A stretch of 29,059 nt of DNA, from positions 1 through 29,059 of the forward strand of contig CAZMVU010000039.1 of the NCBI GenBank assembly GCA_964569295.1, given 5' to 3'. This document shows positions 13,852 through 22,088 of the stretch, piece by piece. The stretch comes from CAZMVU01 sp964569295 (lineage in GTDB: Bacteria > Hydrogenedentota > Hydrogenedentia > Hydrogenedentales > JAGMZX01). The notes beneath the pieces are model-generated. The model was not told the DNA's origin and did no database searches. It saw only the letters and a program-made list of their open reading frames with translations. Position 1 is the stretch's first letter. Every line of letters starts with the position of its first letter. The position numbers were made by a program, and so were the translations under genes.

Positions 13852-15345
13852 ATGCCAAGTCATCCAATACCAAAACGGGGGATCAGTTCTGTCTTTCTGG
13901 TCGCGGCCAGCGTCCTGTTCCTGGTCGCGGCCGGCGTCCTGTATGCATGCAGCGAGGATGCGCGCGGCCATGGTCCCGGCAGCGATAGGGCCGGCGCGCC
14001 GTGGGCGGCGGACGAAGAATTCGACATTGAAGCGGCCGTAGCCCGGCCCAAGGAGGGCGCCGCGCCCAACGTCGTTTTCATTGTCGTAGACACACTGCGC
14101 GCCCAGAGCGTGGGCTGTTACGGCCAGCAACGCCCCACCACGCCAAACATCGACCGTTTCGCGGAGACTGCGACGCGCTTCCCGCATTCGATTGCGACAG
14201 CTTCCTGGACTTTGCCGACGCACGCGACGTACTTCACCGGGCGCCATTCCCTTGAGCATGGTGTTCGCCACCATCCTATCAAGCCGGACGAGCGCAACTA
14301 CAAGTCGAAAATCCCGGAAGATCTGGATACCCTGGCCGAGACCTTCCGTATGATGGACTACACGACCGGAGCACGCACGGCCAATACGTATCTCGGACAC
14401 CGCTTCGGCTTCCATCGCGGGTTCCAGGATTACATCATCGAACGCAAATATGGGGAGGCTGTCACCCAGGATGCAATCGATTGGATCGATGCGCACCAGG
14501 AGAAGCCGTTCTTTCTTTTTCTCAACTACATGGACGCCCACCGCCCCTACAATCTGGAGCCGCAGCCGGATCTTTTTCCGAACGGCATCGACACGAACGA
14601 AAAACTGCACACGAAGTTGTACAACGCGGTCATGGATGGCAAAGGCCCCATTCCCGAAGAGCTTGCGCGCAAAGTACACCGGCAATACCTGAACGGGGTA
14701 CGCAATGCGGACGAACACATTGGGGTATTACTCGATTGGCTGCGCCAGCATGACCTTTTCGAGAATTCGCTCATTGTTATCACCTCGGATCACGGGGAAA
14801 GTTTTGGCGAACACCACTTCGCCAACCATGGCAACTGCCTGTATCAGGAGCAAATCTGGGTGCCCCTCCTGATCAAGGCTGCCGGACAACAGGGATCCAA
14901 GGTGGAAGATGCGCTCGTCACGTCCGTCGACATTCCCCGGCTCATCCTGCAGGGGCTACCGAAGGTTCTGGCCGCTCCGCACGAGAAGAAATATCCTTAC
15001 CTGCCGGGCAACCACCCGGCCCTGGCCGAGCTCTATTACGTTCGTGCTATCGACTTGTATCATAAAGATCGCAAGCACCGCTTTAACCGAATCGTTCGGA
15101 CGATTTTTGACGGCCATCACAAGTTTTTCGAGACCTCGGACGATACTAACGAACTGTACAACCTCAACAAAGACCCCGGTGAACAGAACAACCTGATCAA
15201 TTCCGACACGGCGACGATGCGCGAGGAAATGAAACGCGCCCGGGAATGGGCCGAACCCCGCTTTCGCAAGGTCGACGTGCCCGGCAAGGCCTTGGAACTC
15301 GATCAGGAACAAGAGGACGAACTGAAGGCTTTGGGTTACCTGTAA
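13852..15345 (+). CDS. Sulfatase-fold hydrolase, membrane-anchored or exported, Thr at active site
   Basis: 497 residues. A basic start and hydrophobic segment (about 11-32) give an N-terminal anchor or signal; Cys33 follows, but LYAC is a poor lipobox. The alkaline-phosphatase/sulfatase fold starts at PNVVFIVVDTLR (72-83) with metal-binding Asp80. The nucleophile region reads ASWTLPTHATYFTG (117-130): aligned on the TG end, Thr120 replaces the Cys/Ser of the C/S-x-P-x-R sulfatase motif, so formylglycine cannot form there. VITSDHGESFGEHH supplies the second metal site. The C-terminus ends in LKALGYL, common in these proteins. It could be a phosphodiesterase or phosphotransferase rather than a sulfatase. 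GAGGT lies about ten bases before the ATG. Confidence 0.85.
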   Translation: MPSHPIPKRGISSVFLVAASVLFLVAAGVLYACSEDARGHGPGSDRAGAPWAADEEFDIEAAVARPKEGAAPNVVFIVVDTLRAQSVGCYGQQRPTTPNIDRFAETATRFPHSIATASWTLPTHATYFTGRHSLEHGVRHHPIKPDERNYKSKIPEDLDTLAETFRMMDYTTGARTANTYLGHRFGFHRGFQDYIIERKYGEAVTQDAIDWIDAHQEKPFFLFLNYMDAHRPYNLEPQPDLFPNGIDTNEKLHTKLYNAVMDGKGPIPEELARKVHRQYLNGVRNADEHIGVLLDWLRQHDLFENSLIVITSDHGESFGEHHFANHGNCLYQEQIWVPLLIKAAGQQGSKVEDALVTSVDIPRLILQGLPKVLAAPHEKKYPYLPGNHPALAELYYVRAIDLYHKDRKHRFNRIVRTIFDGHHKFFETSDDTNELYNLNKDPGEQNNLINSDTATMREEMKRAREWAEPRFRKVDVPGKALELDQEQEDELKALGYL

Positions 15346-15363
15346 CCCCCGCCTGCCCGCGCC

Positions 15364-15871
15364 ATTGGGAGCGCAGCACATCGCCTTCAACTCGATAATA
15401 CGATCATCGTCGTGAGCTCGGACCACGGCGATGTCTTGGGGGAGAATGGCAAATACTTTGGGCACCCACCAGGGCTGTCGAGCGACGAGGTGTTGCGTGT
15501 GCCGCTTGTCATGGCAGGGCCCGGCATTCCAGAAGGGCGGCGCCTCGATCGCCTCGGCATGAATGTGGACATTGTGCCTACCCTGCTTGACTTTCTCGAT
15601 GTCGAGGTGGACATGCTCACCGAGGGCAGCAGCCTTGTGAAGGCCTTGCGCGATGAAGACGCACCGGCCCCGCACGAGTATGTTTTCAGCAACATCGGTT
15701 ATGGCGCTCATCATTCGTATGTGCTGCGCACAAAGGAATTCAAGTTCGAGTACTACACCCGTACCGGCGAAACCCGGCTATGGCGGTTGCCGGACCAGTT
15801 AGGGCGCCGTGTCGACTGCGCCATGGAAGCGGACATCGAGCCGCTGCGCGGCCACGCGAATCGGCGGGGGC
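15364..15871 (+). pseudogene. Truncated sulfatase-fold gene remnant (C-terminal part)
   Basis: An open frame with no valid 5' part. Reading begins about HRLQLDNTIIVVSSDHGD, i.e. just before the SDHG metal site in the second half of the fold, and continues LSSDEVLRVPLVMAGPGIP and a C-terminal stretch ending near LWRLPDQLGRRVDC. The N-terminal half with the nucleophile is missing, and the 3' end runs without its own stop into the convergent gene ending at 15872. It starts 18 bases after the stop of the intact sulfatase-fold gene. It is not a frameshifted part of that gene, which has its own complete C-terminus. Confidence 0.85.
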
Positions 15872-17782
15872 TCAGATGTATCCCAGCGCTTCGAGTGCTT
15901 CTTCGCGTTCCTGTTGCTGCTCTTGCACTTCTTCGCCCAGGAGTATTTCGCGCGCATAGGCCTCGGCGCCCGGGTTATCGGGGAAGATAAGCAACCGCCT
16001 CACCATGAGGCCGGGGCGGGCAGGCCGCAATTCGAGGTGTGCGTAGCCGCGCGGTAATTCGACCGGCCCAATGGTGACGTAGTCCCAATGCGCTGCAGTG
16101 AGAGTGCCCGCTACTTCGTGGGTTCCACGATTCCGCACCGCGAATTCGGCCACCCTTGTGTCTGTGTTGGCGGCGGAATCGTCTGGCGCGCGCATCTCGA
16201 TGAGCAGGCGGTAGGCGCCGGGGGTCGAGGGGATGCTGAACTTGAGCGGCGGCAGGCCGCTGCCGCTTGGCCCCGTCAGGTAGGCCGGGGCGTTGCTGTT
16301 CGTGAAATAGCGCCAGCAGCGCTCGTCGTCGGGCGCTGCGGCGTCGATGATTTCGGTGCCCGCCCGGCGCGCCCGTCCCACGAGTTTCTTGTTGCTGAAG
16401 GCGAAGAGGTACGCCCGCGGAATCTGGTTCTCGATGGCGTGCCTGCGCTGCGGCTCGACCGTTTTCTCGACAAAGGTTCGCAGCGCCGCCAGCGCTTCTT
16501 GCGCGGTCTCCTCCACCGGCTCCGGATCTGCCGCGCGGTGGGGCAGCGTCCAGGCCGTTAGGGCCTGCCCCGCTTTGTGGTCCCACCGCATCTTATGTGT
16601 GTCGTTGCATACGAAGCAGCTTTTCAGGGTGCCGGCGAGGGGATCGCCCTGGCGCGTGGCGGCAAAGCGAGGGGTCTCGTTGTTATCCGCCCGAAGCAGG
16701 TCGCTGCCATCTATGCGACCGGCGATGGGGATACCGCACAGCGCGGCCAGCGTCGGAAGGATGTCGATAGACTGCGTGGGGGCGGCAATACGCCGGCCCT
16801 CGGGCACACCGGGACCTGCCAGTATCAGGGGGATGTGATGGGTTTCGTCCGGCCCGGCATAAAGATCGGTATGGCCGTGCGTTTTGCCATCGTCGAAAAG
16901 CGCTTCGCCATGGTCCGAGGTGTAGACGACGAGGGTGTTCTCGAGCAGGTTGCGCTCGGCCAACACATCGAAGAGGATGCCGAGGTGATGGTCCGCGAAG
17001 CGTATGCAGCCGTCGTAGAGGCCCAGGAGCTGCGCCCGGTCGGCCTCACTGACTTCGCGCTGCTGCTGCGGTGGGAACGCCACATTGTAGCGGTCGTCAA
17101 TTACGTCTCCGTGGTAGCCCTCATCGATCCACTGGTTGCACGGGGCCTCCGGCGGGATGACGTAGGGCGCGTGGGTCTCGATACCGTGCGCATAGACGAA
17201 AAAGGGTTTTTCACTCTGCTGCAACCACGGCAGGAGGGAGTCGTTCACGGTCTTGAAAGAGCGCTGGTGATAGGGCTGGCCGTTGTCGAGCACGCGCCCT
17301 GTGTCGCCACTGTCGGGCAGGCACGTTTCCTGGAAGGCCAACCCGAGGCGGGAGCTGGTGGACACATAGCCTGCATTGCAACTGATCAGCAGCGTGCGGT
17401 AACCATGGGCCCCGAACAGGGCCGGTGCGAGCACCTCATCCTTCGGCGGGTGCATGAGGACCGAGTCGCCGTAGGCGGTCCACTGCGTGGGCCATTCGGG
17501 GAAATAGCGGCTGGTCATGTAGGAACTCACCGAGGGGGAAGTCCAGAAAGCCTGGGTGTACGCCTGCTCGCATACAACGCCGCGTTTGGCAAGCGCATCG
17601 ACATTGGGCGAGGTGTTGCGGCCGTAGCCGTAGCAGCCGTAATTTTGGGCGCGGGAGGCATCGTTCACAATCCAAAGCACATTGGGTCGCTGTTTAACGG
17701 CGGCGCGTGCCCGCTGTCTGGAGAGAAGACTTGCCCCTGCCACGCTACACAACGACAGAAAATTACGCCGAGTGATATGCAT
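15872..17782 (-). CDS. Tat-exported sulfatase-fold protein, Thr at active site
   Basis: 636 residues from ATG at 17782; a further ATG at 17821 would put 13 residues before the signal. Residues 1-28 form a Tat signal: TRRNFLSLC, then hydrophobic SVAGASLL and an ARA end. The sulfatase fold begins PNVLWIVNDASR (33-44), with Asn-Asp where Asp-Asp is usual. The nucleophile motif is FWTSPSVSSYMTS (79-91); Thr81 aligns with the formylglycine Cys/Ser. YTSDHGEALFDDGKTHGH holds the second metal site. About 200 C-terminal residues beyond the hydrolase core include beta-rich sequence (YLTGPSGSGLPPLKFSIP), perhaps an accessory domain; the end is LEALGYI. A piece of this gene is duplicated at 12578-12746. 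The substrate is unknown. Confidence 0.85.
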   Translation of the reverse strand: MHITRRNFLSLCSVAGASLLSRQRARAAVKQRPNVLWIVNDASRAQNYGCYGYGRNTSPNVDALAKRGVVCEQAYTQAFWTSPSVSSYMTSRYFPEWPTQWTAYGDSVLMHPPKDEVLAPALFGAHGYRTLLISCNAGYVSTSSRLGLAFQETCLPDSGDTGRVLDNGQPYHQRSFKTVNDSLLPWLQQSEKPFFVYAHGIETHAPYVIPPEAPCNQWIDEGYHGDVIDDRYNVAFPPQQQREVSEADRAQLLGLYDGCIRFADHHLGILFDVLAERNLLENTLVVYTSDHGEALFDDGKTHGHTDLYAGPDETHHIPLILAGPGVPEGRRIAAPTQSIDILPTLAALCGIPIAGRIDGSDLLRADNNETPRFAATRQGDPLAGTLKSCFVCNDTHKMRWDHKAGQALTAWTLPHRAADPEPVEETAQEALAALRTFVEKTVEPQRRHAIENQIPRAYLFAFSNKKLVGRARRAGTEIIDAAAPDDERCWRYFTNSNAPAYLTGPSGSGLPPLKFSIPSTPGAYRLLIEMRAPDDSAANTDTRVAEFAVRNRGTHEVAGTLTAAHWDYVTIGPVELPRGYAHLELRPARPGLMVRRLLIFPDNPGAEAYAREILLGEEVQEQQQEREEALEALGYI

Positions 17783-17890
17783 GCTCCAAGTATCCCAGAT
17801 TATGCCGGCAGGCGCAACCAAACGCTGTTACCGCGTGCGTCCTCTGCGGCAAGTCAGATGTAGGATGGAGACCAGCGCTGCAACATGTGC

Positions 17891-17958
17891 CCTCCATGGG
17901 CAGGGGTGTTTTTCACGAAAGCGCCGGCATTCCGGGCGCTCATGCTTACCCATGGAGG
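17891..17958 (+). promoter_or_regulatory. Leader hairpin pairing with the ribosome binding site
   Basis: CCTCCATGGG (17891-17900) is the exact reverse complement of CCCATGGAGG (17949-17958), which contains the GGAGG used by the ATG at 17966. The 48-base loop holds its own AGCGCC/GGCGCT hairpin. If transcribed, this can hide the ribosome site, so translation may be conditional. Confidence 0.45.
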
Positions 17959-17965
17959 ACGTGCA

Positions 17966-18637
17966 ATGACCTTACCGAACATGCCAGCCCAGATGACGAG
18001 CCGCGAGTTTCTGCGTATTGCCGGGGGCTATGGCACGCCGGGCGCGGGCCATTCTCCGGCCGGCGGCCTCGATGTGGACAACGCGGGCAACCTCGCCATG
18101 GACGGCGACCTCACGGTGGGCGGTGCGCTGCGCATGGCCGCCGGCGGTGTGGACAAGACGTGGAGTTGCTGGCTCGATGTGGCCACAGCGTTGCGCGGCA
18201 CCTCGAATCCCCCGGCGGGTCCGAACGTCACCTGGAACAACGATTACCGCGGCAACTTCCACAGCCTTGATTTCGATGCGTCGAACAAGGAATTTGTCTC
18301 GTGGGTGTTGGCCCTGCCGGCGCACTACGACGGCAGCGCGTTGCGCGTGGACCTTGTCTGGACCGCCAGTGCGGGCACCGTGGGCCTCGAGGTCGCCTGG
18401 CAACCGCGGTTGGCCGTGCTGGCAGACGGCGAAAATCCGGACCAGAGCATGGCGCCGATCGCGTACGTGGTTGATGCCTACCAGGGCGCCGGGCTGGTGC
18501 ATGTAAGCACGGGAAGCGGGGTTCCGCTCGTGCCGGGCGGGGGCAGCGTCTTGTTCGTTACGCTCAACCGCGCCGCGGACGCGGACACCTTCGACGCCGA
18601 TGCCAAGCTCATCGGGTTGCGGCTTGGCTACGCGTAG
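17966..18637 (+). CDS. Protein resembling a phage structural (tail/decoration) protein
   Basis: 223 residues. The ATG at 17966 has GGAGG (17954-17958) upstream; the open frame back to 17885 crosses the leader hairpin. Residues 35-57 (DVDNAGNLAMDGDLTVGGAL) look like the repetitive beta strands at the start of phage tail-fibre or appendage proteins. The rest is beta-rich: a WVLALPAHYDGSALRVDLVW stretch, then a C-terminus of the form VLFVTLNRAADADTFDADAK followed by LIGLRLGYA. This order resembles small structural proteins in environmental phage genomes, from memory rather than from a search. There is no signal peptide and no other phage gene nearby. A divergent Tat sulfatase-fold gene lies on one side and the glycan exporter on the other. 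Confidence 0.5.
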   Translation: MTLPNMPAQMTSREFLRIAGGYGTPGAGHSPAGGLDVDNAGNLAMDGDLTVGGALRMAAGGVDKTWSCWLDVATALRGTSNPPAGPNVTWNNDYRGNFHSLDFDASNKEFVSWVLALPAHYDGSALRVDLVWTASAGTVGLEVAWQPRLAVLADGENPDQSMAPIAYVVDAYQGAGLVHVSTGSGVPLVPGGGSVLFVTLNRAADADTFDADAKLIGLRLGYA

Positions 18638-18771
18638 GTGGGTGTGGCTGCTTTCGTGCTGCGCCGCGGCAGTTTGATACCCGCGCACCGGGTTGTTTAG
18701 ACTTTGACCGCCATATTCTATGGTGAATTTCCGGGTATGCCAGGTTCTAGCAAACGTAGCCGCCGCCGTGC

Positions 18772-19644
18772 ATGGCGGGGCAGTTCATACGGTGTTTCAT
18801 GCAGCAGCGTGTCTATGAACGCACTTACAATCGGGGGTGGGGTTGGTCGCGCTGGCGGCAGATGCTGCGTGATGTGCAGGCCAGCCGCACGCTTATGTGG
18901 GTGCTGTTCAAGCGGAATTTCTTCTCGACCTACCGGCAGACGCTGTTCGGTTGGGTGGGCACGGTGCTTGATCCGCTGCTCATGGTGGCGCCGTTCATGA
19001 CCATGGCTTTCGCCGGTATTCTGGACCCGGGCGACATCAACGCGCCGTATCCGGCCTTCGCGCTGATCGGGCTGACCCTCTACCACATCGGGAACGAGTC
19101 CATCCGCCTGTGCGGCAACGCGGTGACCCAGGGCCAGAGCATGGTGCTCAAGGTGAACTTCGCAAAAGAAGCGCTGGTCTTCTCGCACCTCGGCACCATC
19201 TTGATCAACATGGCCATCCGCTTTGCGGTTGTAACGATCATCCTCCTGCTCTACCGGCACCCACCGGCCTGGACGGCTGTCTTCGTCCCCTTGGCGGTGC
19301 TGCCCATGCTGGTGTTCGGCGTGGGCGTTGGCCTGGTGCTTGCCTGCATGTCGGTGGTCATGCGCGATGTGGGCAAATATGTAACCATGCTCATGCCCTT
19401 CTTCCTGCTCATGTCGCCCATTCTTTATGCGCGTCCCCGCCTGCCCATACTCGAGGCCTTCAACGACGTCAACCCCTTCGCCGTACTCGTCAACGCGCCG
19501 CGCGACCTCATCCTCTATGGCGACCTGCTGAACCCGCGTCCGTTCTATATCATGTCGGCGGCATGCGCTGTGTTTTTCCTGTTGGCGTGGCGGCTGTTCC
19601 ACATTTCCCAGCCCCACCTGTCCGCCCAACTGGGGGCGAAGTGA
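18772..19644 (+). CDS. ABC-2 type polysaccharide export permease (Wzm-like)
   Basis: 290 residues. It forms the membrane channel of an ABC exporter that moves lipid-linked polysaccharide across the inner membrane. After a cytoplasmic, Arg/Trp-rich N-terminus (RTLMWVLFKRNFFSTYRQT, typical of Wzm) come about six membrane segments: near 65-90, 100-118, 136-162, 164-198, 206-224 and 260-277. The start is uncertain: ATG 18772 or ATG 18799, neither with a good ribosome site. The stop TGA overlaps the ATG of the ATPase gene by one base, so the two are translationally coupled. A weak promoter may lie around 18693-18721. Confidence 0.88.
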   Translation: MAGQFIRCFMQQRVYERTYNRGWGWSRWRQMLRDVQASRTLMWVLFKRNFFSTYRQTLFGWVGTVLDPLLMVAPFMTMAFAGILDPGDINAPYPAFALIGLTLYHIGNESIRLCGNAVTQGQSMVLKVNFAKEALVFSHLGTILINMAIRFAVVTIILLLYRHPPAWTAVFVPLAVLPMLVFGVGVGLVLACMSVVMRDVGKYVTMLMPFFLLMSPILYARPRLPILEAFNDVNPFAVLVNAPRDLILYGDLLNPRPFYIMSAACAVFFLLAWRLFHISQPHLSAQLGAK

Positions 19645-20897
19645 TGGCAGAACCGGTCGTGGCAGTAGAGCAGGTCTACAAGAAATTCTCGCGCCATGGC
19701 GCTTCGGGCATGCGCTATGCCGTGCGGGATATCTGGCGTGACTTCATCGGCATACCACCGGCGTCTTTGCGGCTGCGGCGGCATGAGTTCTGGTCGCTCA
19801 AGGATGTCAGCTTTACCGTGGGCGAGGGCGAGTGCATCGCCCTGCTCGGGCCGAACGGCGCCGGCAAGAGTACCATGCTGAAGCTGTTGAATGGCATCTT
19901 TCTGCCGGAGTCGGGCCGTATCGCGATGCGCGGGCGGGTGGGGGCGCTCATCGAGCTGGGCGCCGGCTTCCACCCCATGCTGACCGGGCGTGAGAACATC
20001 TATATCAACGGGGCCATTCTCGGTTTTACCAAAGAAGAGATCGATGCGCGCTACGACGACATCGTTGAATTCGCCGGTATCGGTGATTTCATCAATACGG
20101 CGGTACGCTTTTACAGCTCGGGCATGTATGTGCGGCTGGGTTTCGCCGTGGCGTCGCAGGTCATGCCCGATATCATGCTCATCGACGAAATACTCGCCGT
20201 GGGCGATGCCGGGTTCCGCCTCAAGTGTTTCAAGCACCTCATGGACATGATCGAGGGCGGCACGTCGGTCATCATCGTGTCACATTCCCCCAACGCCCTG
20301 GCCCGGGTGTGCGAGCGCGCCCTCGTCTTCGCCAACGGCGAGATGTGTTTCGACGGTTCCCTGCACGAAGGCATGGGGCTCTATCACAACCTGCTGAATG
20401 TCGACAAGAACGGCGGCGCCCCGAAGGGCAAAGCAGGCGGCAAGATGGGCGAGGCCATGCACCCGGAGATAGCGCACCTCGAGAGTGTGCACACCGTGAA
20501 TGCCGAGGGTCATCAGCAAGAGGCCTTCCACACCGGCGACGAGGTGCATATCGAAATCCGCATCAAGGCGCAGGAGCGCGTGCCGCGCGCCCGGCTTATC
20601 GTGGCGGTGGTGTCTTCAGTGCATGGCAACCTCAGTTCCATGTCCTCGCCTTACGAGGGTTTCTGGTTCGACGTTACCCCACCCGCCACCACCGTGCGCC
20701 TGACCTTGCACGATTTCCCCCTGCTCGTCGGCGGCTATACACTCAATGTGAGCCTCTGCGGCCCCGAGGTCGAGGACTTCTACGACCGCCACCGCAACAC
20801 CGCGCCCTTCCGCGTGATCGGCCCCCCTATCGACACCAACGGCTACGGCCTGTGCGAGGCGGTCCGGATAGAACATTCGTGGGAATTGCGGACCTGA
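19644..20897 (+). CDS. ABC exporter ATPase with C-terminal polysaccharide-binding domain (Wzt-like)
   Basis: 417 residues. ATG at 19644 overlaps the permease stop; the frame is open further upstream, but that is the permease gene in another frame. Walker A is GPNGAGKST (69-77), the signature region FYSSGMYVRLGFA stands for LSGGQ as in Wzt proteins, and Walker B is IMLIDEILAVGD; a switch His lies in IIVSHS. After about residue 255 a Gly/Lys linker leads to a beta-sandwich (about 275-417) with the Wzt C-terminal pattern (FHTGDEVHIEIRIKA, LLVGGYTLNVSLCG, DFYDRH). In E. coli O8/O9a this domain binds the modified non-reducing end of the glycan and licenses export. Its presence suggests that the substrate carries a terminal modification. 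Confidence 0.92.
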   Translation: MAEPVVAVEQVYKKFSRHGASGMRYAVRDIWRDFIGIPPASLRLRRHEFWSLKDVSFTVGEGECIALLGPNGAGKSTMLKLLNGIFLPESGRIAMRGRVGALIELGAGFHPMLTGRENIYINGAILGFTKEEIDARYDDIVEFAGIGDFINTAVRFYSSGMYVRLGFAVASQVMPDIMLIDEILAVGDAGFRLKCFKHLMDMIEGGTSVIIVSHSPNALARVCERALVFANGEMCFDGSLHEGMGLYHNLLNVDKNGGAPKGKAGGKMGEAMHPEIAHLESVHTVNAEGHQQEAFHTGDEVHIEIRIKAQERVPRARLIVAVVSSVHGNLSSMSSPYEGFWFDVTPPATTVRLTLHDFPLLVGGYTLNVSLCGPEVEDFYDRHRNTAPFRVIGPPIDTNGYGLCEAVRIEHSWELRT

Positions 20898-20913
20898 CCA
20901 TCGGGAGCAGTAC

Positions 20914-21933
20914 ATGTCACTCAAGAAGAAGATAGCGCGGCGACTCACCGGCAAGCGTTCTCCGGGGCAGGGCGCCACCAAGGTTGATCGGCAACTCGCC
21001 TTTGTCATCTCCGCGCCGCGTTCCGGCTCGACCTGGCTCAAGCGCGCCCTCAACCAGCACCCGGGCATCTACTGTACCGAGCAGCGCCTGTTTGGCCAGT
21101 ACTACGACGTCGTGCCGAACGCGGACGCTACCTACACCCTGCGCCTTACCCTCGATGAGTATGCCAAGGCGCTTTCCGGCTTCTACGACTATGACGCGCT
21201 TGGACTGTCCTTGCTCGAGTACCGGGATGATTTCATCCACCATATGGTGCAGGCCATGCTCGAATACGGCTACACGCGCTCGGGCAAGCCGGTGCTGGTC
21301 GACAAGATCACCCCCTACCGGCACACCAGTGAAACTGTGCTGCGCCACATCAAACGCTACACCCCGCAGGCGCACCTCATCCAGTTGGTGCGCGACGGCC
21401 GCGATGTGATCACCAGCGGCGTTTTCGACTGGATCGCGCGCACAAAGCGAGACCATCCGCGATATGAAGTCTTCGTGAAGAAGGAGGCTGACATCACCCT
21501 GGAGCGCTTTTTCGACGATGATGACCTCACCCAATGGGCCGATGAATGGGCCGGGCCCATCCGCGCGTTCCAGAACGCGGGTGGCGCGCCGATTACCATC
21601 CGCTATGAAGCCATGAAGATGGACCAGGCCGGAACGCTCCGCCAGGTGTTTGACTACTTGCAATTGCCGGCCGACAGCGCGATTGTGGCGCGTTGCGTCG
21701 AAGAGTCGTCGTTCAAGAAAATGAGCGCCGGGCGCGAGGCCGGACAAAGCGTCTCGACGGCCAAGGCGCGTAAAGGCATCGCGGGCGACTGGAAGAACTA
21801 CTTCACCCGGCAGGATGGCGCGCGTTTCCACGAGTGTGCCGGTGATTGCCTGATCGCCATGGGCTACGTCACGGATGCAAGCTGGGTCGATGAGCTGCCC
21901 GAGTCCCTCGCGCTTACCGCGGCGCACGCCTGA
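20914..21933 (+). CDS. PAPS-dependent sulfotransferase (Sulfotransfer_1 type)
   Basis: 339 residues, ATG at 20914 after GGGAG, 16 bases downstream of the ATPase gene and so probably in the same operon. The 5'-phosphosulfate-binding loop is APRSGSTWLK (34-43). The 3'-phosphate-binding segment is LVRDGRDVITSG (158-169), with the usual Arg and Ser. The C-terminal RKGIAGDWK (286-294) is the classic RxGxxGDWK PAPS-binding motif. It transfers sulfate from PAPS to an acceptor. There is no signal or membrane anchor, so it works in the cytoplasm, before export. Its position inside a glycan-export operon points to a sugar residue of the exported polymer or its lipid carrier as acceptor. Confidence 0.92.
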   Translation: MSLKKKIARRLTGKRSPGQGATKVDRQLAFVISAPRSGSTWLKRALNQHPGIYCTEQRLFGQYYDVVPNADATYTLRLTLDEYAKALSGFYDYDALGLSLLEYRDDFIHHMVQAMLEYGYTRSGKPVLVDKITPYRHTSETVLRHIKRYTPQAHLIQLVRDGRDVITSGVFDWIARTKRDHPRYEVFVKKEADITLERFFDDDDLTQWADEWAGPIRAFQNAGGAPITIRYEAMKMDQAGTLRQVFDYLQLPADSAIVARCVEESSFKKMSAGREAGQSVSTAKARKGIAGDWKNYFTRQDGARFHECAGDCLIAMGYVTDASWVDELPESLALTAAHA

Positions 21934-21954
21934 GGTTTGCCGGGCCCAGGCCCG

Positions 21955-21984
21955 TTGCGCGGTTCGCGTTCCCTGGCATACTAT
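21955..21984 (+). promoter_or_regulatory. Candidate internal promoter before the coiled-coil methyltransferase
   Basis: TTGCGC (21955-21960), 18-base spacer, TACTAT (21979-21984), in a 155-base gap. A short GC hairpin (CGGGC/GCCCG, about 21941-21954) precedes it and may mark a transcript end. Both are weak by consensus. Confidence 0.3.
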
Positions 21985-22088
21985 GGGTCGGCGCCGCTGC
22001 GGATACGACACCTCTGTGCAGGCACATGGGGCTGGCTGGCGAACCGGCTGCCCACTCCACCGGCGCAAAACGAAAGGACCATAGGCCG

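Noticed and set aside
15346..15990. Frameshifted continuation of the sulfatase-fold gene ending at 15345
   Set aside because: That gene has a complete C-terminus (LKALGYL); the following sequence starts again in the middle of the fold, so it is a separate remnant.
16577..17863. 428-residue plus-strand ORF
   Set aside because: It is the complement of the Tat sulfatase-fold gene, which shows full motifs on the minus strand.
18693..18721. Promoter TTGTTT-N17-TTCTAT before the permease
   Set aside because: Position is plausible, but both boxes are poor matches, so it is not listed as a feature.
19110..19643. N-terminal extension of the ATPase frame
   Set aside because: This stretch encodes the permease in another frame; the ATPase start overlaps the permease stop at 19644.
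20917..22068. 383-residue ORF on the minus strand
   Set aside because: Antisense to the sulfotransferase, whose PAPS motifs are all on the plus strand.
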